NCBI GenBank assembly: GCA_029834535.1
Contig: JAQMWT010000463.1
Coordinates: forward strand, 1-32,521
DNA: 32,521 nucleotides
Source: Chrysophaeum taylorii
Lineage: Eukaryota > Sar > Pelagophyceae > Pelagomonadales > Pelagomonadaceae
Direction of reading: 5' to 3'
Position 1 is the first letter of the stretch, and each line of letters starts with the position of its first letter. Below are positions 11,210 through 17,966 of the stretch, in pieces. A program made the position numbers and the translations under genes. Under the pieces are notes generated by a model. The model ran no database searches. It was given only the letters and a program-made list of their open reading frames with translations, and was not told where the DNA came from.

Positions 11210-13625
11210 TTAGGCGATGTGAACGACCCCGGTATCTTCGTCTGGTTCTTCCTCATCAACCTCCATCTCCGAAGAGTCTTCGGGGATGGTGCTCTTGGCG
11301 TTTTTGAACTCGGTCTCGGCGAGGTCCCTGCACTTAATCCGGGCCGCCGCAATGAAATTCTTGTTCATGCGCAGTAGGGCAGCTTTGTCCGTCTCGTCCG
11401 CGCTGAGCAACGTGTTTCCTTCAGTCAGGACAAGATTTCCAATGCTCAGGCAGCGCTCACAGTAGCTCTGCGCGCCATGTGTACCAATGGAACCCTTAGA
11501 GGCTCTCGCCGTGTCCGGAAGGAACCCATACTGCTCCTTGGTGAGCGGTCGATACAGCTTTCCAACGTCGAGCACAGCCAGATCTATGAAGCCGGCTTCA
11601 CCCTTCTTCTCAAGTTCAGGATAATGCTCTTTCCATTTCCAGTTGAGCGATCTCGACAGCCTGATCCATTGAGTGAAGACCTGTTCAAACTCCACATTGA
11701 AATCGGGCATCTGGTTCTCAGGCATAGCAAAAGAAGGCACGTCGCCACTAATGTCGTTCCAAGCGTCGGGTGCGTCGAGTGCCACCAAGAGACTGCGGGC
11801 AGGCGCAGGCTCGGAGGGCGACGCAGACTCGGAGGAAGTCTTTGCCTTTTCGTGGTGGAATGCAGTCCGTGCGTAAATCACATATTCTCCCTTGAGCAAC
11901 TTCCTGGCCTGAGCTCTCTGATTGGACGACAGGCGCCGGCCGTTGATAGTCCGAAAGTCAAGAAGGAAGGCAATCAGCTCGCGATCGTTGAATTCGTAGT
12001 CGAAGTGACGCACGTAGTTTTCATTATTCCCGCAAAACCGACGCTCACATTCGAGAATAGCCCGCTCAATGCAGATTTTGCCGGTCTCGCTGAGGTCGTC
12101 AACATCGACAGTCTCACGTGGCATGGATTTCGCAGTTATGTTCGGGAGATCAATGACTTCTAGCGTCCCAGCTCGCAGAGACTCGATCATGTTGTGCTTG
12201 ATCAATGCGGCGCACGCCCCCAGGTATAAGTGTTCATGTTGCACGAAAACAACGGCCGCATCAGTCATAGCAAAAATTGCCTTGAATTCAGCCAACGCCA
12301 CCCATTGCTCATCACCGATTGTCCAGGGGAGTCCAATGTTGGTAGCCGCGTACAGTTTGAGCACGTGGTGCATACGCAGCAAGGAACGAATAAGTTGGTA
12401 TCGCGCCCGGAACCTCGGCTTATTGAGGTCGAGCTTGAGCTTGAGCTTCGGCGATTTCCCCGGCTGTAATGGCAAAAGCGCATGTAGATCCTTCAAATGT
12501 GTGCCGTAAGAAAAGAACTTGGCTCCATCGTGGGCACTGTTGAGCAGCTCCTAGCCAGCTGGGAATGGATTGATCACCTGCTTGCCTCTGGATCGTGTCA
12601 AGTCGCCACATGCCGCTGCCGAGATTTTCGAGATATCATGCATGTCACACGCTTCGACCTCAACAAAAAAATCATCGGCGACGCCAATTGCAGCCCGGTC
12701 TTGAACAATGGTTGCGGCCGCCAAATCGATATCGATTCCGCACGCTCCGCGACCACAGAACGGAGCAGAGAAGCCGTGCCGGAATCGGCTCCATCGTCAG
12801 CTGGAACGAGGCCCACGCACACCGTCTCAACGCCACTCCAATCGGGCCAGATGAAGGACAGGCCAATGGCCTGTCGCTTGAACTTATCCTTGAGTGTCCC
12901 GTCGTCATGCAGCACCTGGGCGAATGGATTGCCGAAAGCCGCTTCATAACACTCCGTAGCGACGTGCTTCGAGATTCGAACAAAGCAACGATATTCAGCG
13001 TCCACCCATTCAAACAGCGCCTTTCGAGTCATGAACGGGCACTTGCCTTTCCCGCCACCGCCGCGGTAATACGCCTCAATTAGGCTGCGATGATCTTCGT
13101 CGTCAAAGGTGCGCTTGGAAATCCGCTGCGACGTGTACACGTAGTGCCGAGCCGAGAACGCCATCAGGGAAGTGTGCTTTGCCTGGCTGGGCATGGCCAT
13201 GAAGTAACTCGTAATATCCGATTTACCCTTCGAGGCTGCCACAACCCCACGGCCGTCATAACGCCCTCCTTTTCTTGGTCTGTCTTCTGTTTCTTGGTGA
13301 GCTTTCGACGTCCCAGCTCGTCCTCCGGATGCGCAGCCTTGAAGTGGGCAAGAGGCTTGGTCGTCTGCCATGTACCTTTCTTGAAGTCTCTCGTCACCTT
13401 CAGGCGCTCCCAGCACCGGATACACACATGCGTCGTCGCCTTCCCACTGGCCAACGCGGTCAGGATGATTTTCCTTCGGTAGACGCACGCAGTCCCACAC
13501 CTTGGAAAAACCTGGTTGATCGTCCACTTTTGCCGGGTGTGTTCCACGTCACAACATCGACGTCGCAATCGGCTCGTTCTTGTGCTCCTCCTTCTGTTCC
13601 GCGTATTCCTCCTCATCATCAACAT
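11210..13625 (-). pseudogene. hAT transposase with BED zinc finger, frameshifted
   Basis: Three minus-strand frames join into one transposase-like protein. The first (13625 to about 13250) has a BED-type finger: C-x2-C in HVCIRCWERL, then H-x4-H in LAHFKAAHPED. The second (about 13250 to 12760) contains SDITSYFMAMPSQAKH and IWPDWSGVETVCV, a likely first catalytic Asp area. The third (about 12760 to 11210) has TIVQDRAAIGVADDF, VEACDMHDISK, LTRSRGKQVINPFPAG, an in-frame TAG near 12550, and a long C-terminal part ending in a Glu/Asp-rich tail. The D-R-A-A block followed by C-x-M-H-D resembles the second catalytic part of hAT proteins. Two phase changes and a stop suggest a dead gene; short introns at the phase changes cannot be ruled out. 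The protein would cut and paste elements that share its TIRs. Confidence 0.8.
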
Positions 13626-13679
13626 TATCCTCCACCTCCAGGTAGCGCGGCTCGACTTCGCTCATCAGACGGGGTCAGG

Positions 13680-13816
13680 GTCAGGCTTCAGCCGAAGTGA
13701 ATGAACGTGAAGTGAACATTGGACTTCGGACGAAAATTTTCGGTGAAGTGAAGTGAAGTGAAGTGAACCAAATTCAGTGAACCTAGTGAAGTGAGCCCGG
13801 TGAATTCCCAACGCTG
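13680..13816 (-). repeat. hAT right end: subterminal repeats and 17-bp TIR
   Basis: The words GAAGTGAA and GTGAAC are packed from about 13690, including four nearly perfect tandem GTGAA units around 13743-13767. The TIR lies at 13800-13816. This mirrors the left end and supports the element boundary. Confidence 0.85.
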
Positions 13817-13855
13817 TTATTTTTGGCTTAATTGGGGTGCGATCAAAAAAACTTG

Positions 13856-13880
13856 AATCGAAAATAAGGGACCGATCAAA
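13856..13880. repeat. Left arm of an imperfect inverted repeat
   Basis: The core AAAATAAGGGACCGA at 13861-13875 recurs inverted at about 15542-15557 as TCGGTCCCTTATTTTT. The two arms flank the minisatellites, the Helitron relic and the short-word repeats. They may be the ends of an element that carried this material, but I see no target duplication. Confidence 0.45.
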
Positions 13881-13929
13881 GAATAGTGGCCGGCTTGTGT
13901 TAGCCCTCTATCCTTACTACTAATCGACA

Positions 13930-14255
13930 GATGTTTGTCTGTCTGTCTGTTTGTCTGTCTGTTTGTCTTTAAATGTCGACTGCTAAGAGGGGGGTGTTTG
14001 TGGGGAGCATGAAGGATGTGGGTGGGTTTGTGGGGTATGGGGGATGTGCCTGAAGGGCGGAGATAAGTACGCGGGACCTAGTCTGTCTGTTTGTCTTTAA
14101 ATGTCTGTCTGTTTGTCTTTAAATGTCGACTGCTAAGAGGGGGGTGTGTGTGGGGAGCATGAAGGATGTGGGTGGGTTTGTTTGTCTTTAAATGTCGACT
14201 GCTAAGAGGGGGGGGTGTGTGTGGGGAGCATGAAGGATGTGGGTTTGTTTGTCCC
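13930..14255. repeat. Minisatellite, three units of about 65 bp, with TGTC microsatellite
   Basis: The unit starts TTGTCTTTAAATGTCGACTG and runs through GCTAAGAGGGGGG, GTGGGGAGCATGAAGG and ATGTGGGTGGG. Copies begin near 13963, 14112 and 14180. The first is preceded by a TGTC/TTTG microsatellite, and a partial unit occurs near 14091. A fourth, diverged partial unit lies 2.4 kb away at 16638-16680. Confidence 0.9.
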
Positions 14256-14285
14256 TCGATTTAGGGTAAGGATCAGGTTGGCCCG

Positions 14286-14870
14286 CGAGCCAGACTGATC
14301 CTCCAAGCCGTCTACGGCGACCTCGCAGACTGTTTCCACGACCCGCGGCGGCTCTTTCAGCGCACCATTCTCACGCCCCGTCGAAACGATGTTGTCGATG
14401 CCGACAACGCGCGCATGACCGCGGCCTTTTTTTCCCGGAGACGAGGCGTCGGAGTTCTTTTCGGCCGACTAGGTTGGGTCGGAAGACGACGCCTCGCTCT
14501 CAAGAGTCGAGTTTTGAACTCCCTGACAACCAACGTCTTGCTGACTTTGATCGCGAGCTTAAAGTCTTCGCAACCTCGACCCGTCGCACGGCCACTGCAA
14601 CGGTACCAGATACATGATCGATTGTGTCATTGTCACCGAGGCTCCTCCAACCTGTATCCCGCAAGGCCCGCCGACGCCAAACGATCACCAAGAGCCAGGG
14701 CCAGACGCCCCGCGAGGTCGGCGTCCTCTTGGCGAAGCCCGTCTTCTGCCACGTCCAGCTCTACGTGGCTCTCTGTCGATCGGCAACCCCGAGGATATCC
14801 TCTTCTGAGTCGACGACTCCACCCTACCCCACACGTGCTGCGCAATACCGATAAGCCCCCTCCCGGCGTC
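14286..14870 (+). pseudogene. Helitron PIF1-like helicase, C-terminal remnant
   Basis: Conserved blocks of a Helitron helicase appear in the right order but in different frames. They are RLILQAVYGDLADC with FQRTILTPRRNDVVDADNA (14286-14415), EFFSAD followed by GSEDDASL (about 14450-14500), CNGTRYMIDCVIV (about 14598-14640) and QGQTPREVGVLLAKPVF then QLYVALCRS (about 14692-14780). The last block matches the helicase motif usually read as S-Q-G-Q-T-L and G-Q-L-Y-V-A-L-S-R. After it comes PEDILF-VDDSTLP. The ATPase N-terminal half and the Rep nuclease are absent. Helitron helicases unwind DNA during rolling-circle transposition. This copy is clearly inactive. Confidence 0.82.
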
Positions 14871-14879
14871 TACACGCGC

Positions 14880-15245
14880 ACTGTAGGTGAACTTACTGGA
14901 ACCAGGTGAACTTACTGGGGTTGAGATTGGGACTAGGTGAACTGAGTGACCAGGTGAACTTACTGGGGGTTGTAGACTCAATGTAGAGTAAACTCAAAGG
15001 TTGGCGGCGTGTGCGGATCAAAGCGCCTTAGATTGGCGGAGGCGAGAGCGACGAGCTCGAAGGAGTGGGTGTGAGCTAGGTGAACTTACTGACCAGGTGA
15101 ACTTATATGAAACTTACTGGGAACAGGTGGGGTTAGAGATTTGGACTAGGTGAACTTACTGACCAGGTGAACTTATATGAAACTTACTGGGATTAGGTGA
15201 ACTTACTGGGGTTAGAGATTGGGACTAGGTGAACTTACTGGCCTG
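14880..15245. repeat. Short tandem-like repeats of AGGTGAACTTACTGG
   Basis: The word AGGTGAACTTACTG recurs about ten times, complete or partial. A longer unit is repeated in which it is joined to ACCAGGTGAACTTATATGAA and GGGGTTAGAGATT (near 15075-15130 and 15155-15210). The repeats start right after the Helitron helicase relic. A region at 14980-15075 without the repeat holds a short GA-rich spacer. Confidence 0.9.
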
Positions 15246-15254
15246 CACTTGTTT

Positions 15255-15535
15255 GATTTTAAAAGCCAAAGTTTGGTCAATACCGTGGAAGTTTGAGGAA
15301 TAGTGATCAAACTTGTTGACCAAACTTGCAAGGTTATCAATCAAAACTTTGCGGGTTGATTGATCAAACTTAATGCAACTTCGGAGTGATCAAACTTAAC
15401 TGATCAAACTTCTATTGAAAGTGACCAAACTTGTTAATTTTTCCTTAAACATACATCAAAATCGAGCAAACTTGAAAGAAATTGACCAAAAAAAAATTGA
15501 CCAAACTTGTTGACCAAACTTGACCGATCCCTATT
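15255..15535. repeat. Cluster of TGATCAAACTT / TGACCAAACTT words
   Basis: The 11-mer TGAYCAAACTT, with variants, appears about ten times in 280 bases, mostly in the same orientation, separated by AT-rich spacers. It is distinct from the preceding repeat. A related ATCAAAAAAACTTG lies far upstream at 13843, on the other side of the Helitron relic. Confidence 0.85.
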
Positions 15536-15559
15536 TTCTATTCGGTCCCTTATTTTTGG

Positions 15560-16620
15560 ATCGATGCGGGCGAAGGTGTACGACGGGTGCGAGCCGGTCG
15601 ACGACAACGACGACGGCGCCGAAGAAGATGGCTTCGATGAGGTCGGCACAGAAGCACTCAGAAGGCGCTCGGTAAGCTGAAAGGCGCCGCATCGCCGCTC
15701 TAGAGCGCTTTCGGAGCTGCGATTGAAGTTCATTTCCGCTGTTCGTGTGCCGTGGGCGTTGAGCGCCGCTTGTCGCGCCCCGTACCGCAGCTGCACGCTC
15801 GAGCCGCCGTTCCGCGTCGCTGTTCGCGCCGCTCCAGTCCTCGATCCGTAGCGGATGTCCCGTCGCGCCCTTCGCTGCGCCGCTCCTGCGATACCTGCGC
15901 GGGCGTTGCTCGCCGCCCCTCGCGCCGCAGGCGCAGCTCGCGCCCCCGCGCCGGAGGCGGCGCTCGCGCCGGGCGTCGTTCGCGTGCTCAAAGGTGGTTG
16001 TCGCTCGCGTGCTTCGCGCGCGCTTCTTGTTGACACCGCGATCTGCTCCTACTGGCACGACGAGACGTTCGACGCCCGCGGCGTAACGGTGCGAATCGTC
16101 CTCTTCGACACGATGATCGCGTCTTGCTTCACCGAGGATAACTCGCGCGCTTCGGTCACGCCGGCCAGTAGATGCGGCTTCCGTGCGCACGATCTGCGGC
16201 TCGCGCTCAACCAGTGGGAGTGGCTGTGGCTGAGCGCGACGCGCAACGCCTCGACCGCGGACTACCTCTGCGTGGGGGGCCGTTATTCCGCGTTGTCGGC
16301 GTGCTCGCAAGGCTAGGTATTCGAGCTCGTGTCGACCCTCAAGCTGAAGCTCGAAGTCTTCGGCCCTCATTACACCCAAATCAGTTCGACGTCCTGGACA
16401 TCCACGCGCCCCAGTCGTCGCGCTCGTCAGTCCGGGACGCTTCTGCCCGTGCGGCCCGAGATTGGAGTCGTTCAGTACCACGGAACTGGCGACCGCGCAG
16501 GCGCACGTCGCGTGCACGTCGCGTGGGGACCGAATATCTATACAATAAGGGTCTGTGGGTAAAGAATGACACCTTATTTTCGCGTCTAAAAAATCGATTC
16601 AAAAAAAAGAATAAGCCCCC
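15560..16620. other. GC-rich block, unassigned
   Basis: This kilobase is far richer in GC and CpG than its neighbours. Long open frames occur on both strands, for example minus 15531-16517 and plus 15855-16316. They are rich in Arg and Ala and show no recognised domain. A short acidic frame starts at ATG 15565 (beginning MRAKVYDGCEPVDD) and stops at about 15681, just past a GTAAGC that could be a splice donor. A piece of host gene captured by the Helitron is possible but unproven. Confidence 0.4.
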
Positions 16621-16630
16621 GGTAGAGAAC

Positions 16631-16692
16631 GGGTCTAATTGTCTTTAAATGTCGACTGCTAGGAGGGGGGTGTGTGTGGGTCTAATTGTCTT
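16631..16692. repeat. 15-bp direct repeat around a minisatellite unit
   Basis: GGGTCTAATTGTCTT occurs at 16631-16645 and again at 16678-16692. Between them is a partial copy of the minisatellite found at 13930-14255. The second copy reads into the copia-1 RNase H coding sequence, so this is the right-hand junction of the material inserted into that gene. Confidence 0.85.
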
Positions 16693-17526
16693 ACTGATGC
16701 CAGTTTCGCTGACAATTCTGACCCTAAGCTACGTTCTCGGTTGGCAGCCGGAACGTTCGCAGTGGGACGGGGTATGGCCGGGGGGCGCAGACGGAAGGTT
16801 ATCGACGAGTTGGTTGTCAGTCACATCGCGGTCTCCTCGTCGCATGGCGACAAGCTTGATGATCACTCTCCGCCGACCCACCTTTCGGCGCCCCTCGTCT
16901 ACAGGCCCGTGATTCCGGACTGGCTCCTGTCGGTCCGGCCTGGCTCCCATGCTCGGGAGAGGTCTGAAGTTAGTTCGTTAGTTAAGCTACGTTCTCATTC
17001 TGGTGCTTGTATATTTGTTTTCGGCAGTCTCGTGTTTTGGTCTAGTAAACGACAGACTCTCACCGCTAAGAGCACCATGGAAGCAGAACTCGTCGCCGCT
17101 AGCGCAGCTGCTGATAAATGTAATTGGTTGCACAAGATATTCTCCTCTCACCCTTATATTTTTGCGCGTGATCAAGCTCACGCTATTCCCCTTCTTATTG
17201 ACAACGCTAGCGCACTTCATGTCGCTAATCACCCTAAAGTCAGCGCGCCTTCACGTCATATCAACCTTCGTGAATTTCGCATTCGTGACTATCAAGCCAA
17301 TTCCGTGATCCGTCCACTCTGGTGTCCTACTCAGTATCAGATCGCAGATCACTTCCCCAAGCTTATTTCTCGCAATCTTTTTCATGAGTTCAAAAGCGCA
17401 TATGGTGTTCATTCCACCTCTTCAACCCCATCTCATCAAGTCAGTCTTTCAAGCTCCTTTTCACCATACGGATCCATCCAGAATGATCCCCACATTCTTG
17501 TTGATGGCAAAGTTCTTCCTGCTTAG
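16681..17526 (+). pseudogene. Copia-1 RNase H, split by a SINE-like insertion
   Basis: The frame enters with CLTDASFADNSDPKLRS, which contains the first RNase H Asp, and is interrupted at 16739-16996. It then continues with HSGACIFVFGSLVFWSSKRQ, the S-T-M-E-A-E-L block holding the catalytic Glu, LLIDNASALHVANHP with the next Asp, and ISRNLFHEFK before the stop at 17524-17526. The usual copia equivalents are D-A-D-(W/F)-A, S-T-x-E-A-E and D-N-x-x-A. RNase H degrades the RNA strand of the cDNA hybrid. Because insert plus target duplication is 258 bp, a multiple of three with no stop, the frame reads through it; the first Asp is nevertheless 86 residues too far from the rest. A family A LTR-like repeat follows within 25 bp. 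Confidence 0.9.
16725..16996 (+). mobile_element. SINE-like retroposon copy 1 with 14-bp target duplication
   Basis: The inserted body (16739-16982, 244 bp) is flanked by TAAGCTACGTTCTC at 16725-16738 and 16983-16996. Its right end is a short GTTAG-type tail. It matches 31984-32231 with roughly a dozen differences by eye, about 95 percent identity. Compared with that copy it lacks about 58 bp at the left end. Variable-length target duplications, a simple-repeat tail and left truncation are marks of target-primed reverse transcription by a LINE. I find no clear pol III A and B boxes, so a short LINE fragment is an alternative. Confidence 0.85.
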
Positions 17527-17547
17527 TTCTTCCTGCATAGTTTAGTC

Positions 17548-17765
17548 CAGATTTCGCTCTTCCCGAGTTCAATCTGTGAGGGCGTAGAGATAGAAAAGTC
17601 CCATATAGGGTTATTATCACACCACACACTAAGAAATCAGAAATCGCTGTGTTTAACAACACCGTGCTGTCCTTGTGTTGCTAGAGACTGGACGTAAAGG
17701 GCAGCCCTACCACTGCACAACTCTACCGAAGAAACACAGTGGAATTACTGTTCTCTAAAAATTCT
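17548..17765 (+). repeat. LTR-like repeat, family A, right copy
   Basis: This repeat matches 6018-6240 and begins 22 bp after the RNase H stop codon, the expected position of a copia 3' LTR. The first shared word is CCAGATTTCGCTC, followed by GAGTTCAATCTGTGAGGGCG, which may include the purine primer site. Similarity ends near CTGTTCTCTAAA at about 17760. No clear 5-bp target duplication was found. Confidence 0.7.
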
Positions 17766-17966
17766 CGAGCCTAGTTCATAAACCAGAGTCGCTTACCTTG
17801 TCGATTTGTGCGCAGCTACTTAACCCATACTGCTTCTATCGCGCGCACAGTATGTTGTCCATGCGCAGGGAGAATAATGCAACGAGGTGTTTACGAGATG
17901 GTATCGAGGTTCGGTTAGGCTGCGGCTTCCAAGGGCAATAACCGACATTCATTCATTCACACTTAG

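Larger units (their letters stand above)
10925..13816 (-). mobile_element. Complete hAT-type DNA transposon, decayed
   Basis: The element is 2892 bp long and is bounded by perfect 17-bp terminal inverted repeats, CAGCGTTGGGAATTCAC at the left end and its reverse complement at 13800-13816. The CAGNG start is typical of hAT elements. The flanking octamers are TTAATTTT (10917-10924) and TTATTTTT (13817-13824), which differ at one base and fit the 8-bp target duplication of hAT transposons. Inside, the minus strand carries a broken BED-finger transposase. The element lies in the gap between the RT and RNase H parts of copia-1, so it arrived later than that element or than an insertion already there. 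Confidence 0.88.
6018..17765 (+). mobile_element. Decayed Ty1/copia retrotransposon (copia-1) with nested insertions
   Basis: Copia order (integrase, reverse transcriptase, RNase H) is read along the plus strand between two diverged LTR-like repeats at 6018-6240 and 17548-17765. Pol is broken into pieces: integrase 7549-9766, RT 9735-10913, RNase H 16681-17526. The gap of nearly 6 kb between the RT end and RNase H is filled by a hAT element, minisatellites, a Helitron helicase relic, short-word repeats and a GC-rich block. A SINE-like repeat then splits the RNase H. Frameshifts and stops show that the copy is dead. Assigning both LTR-like repeats to this element is an inference. The similarity of the two repeats begins about 25 bp before their TG-GAGGGCG box, so they could instead be right-hand ends of two related elements. 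Confidence 0.65.

Noticed and set aside
11477..12163. 228-codon plus-strand frame inside the hAT element
   Set aside because: It is antisense to the transposase frame, which carries the recognisable blocks.
13090..13700. Plus-strand frames opposite the BED finger
   Set aside because: They are antisense shadows of the transposase; the Cys and His pattern is on the minus strand.
13930..14255. Possible CRISPR array
   Set aside because: The units are contiguous minisatellite copies with no distinct spacers, in a eukaryotic transposon setting.
15531..16517. 328-codon minus-strand open frame, Arg/Ala-rich
   Set aside because: It lies in a GC- and CpG-rich block where several frames on both strands are open. 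No domain and no plausible start context.
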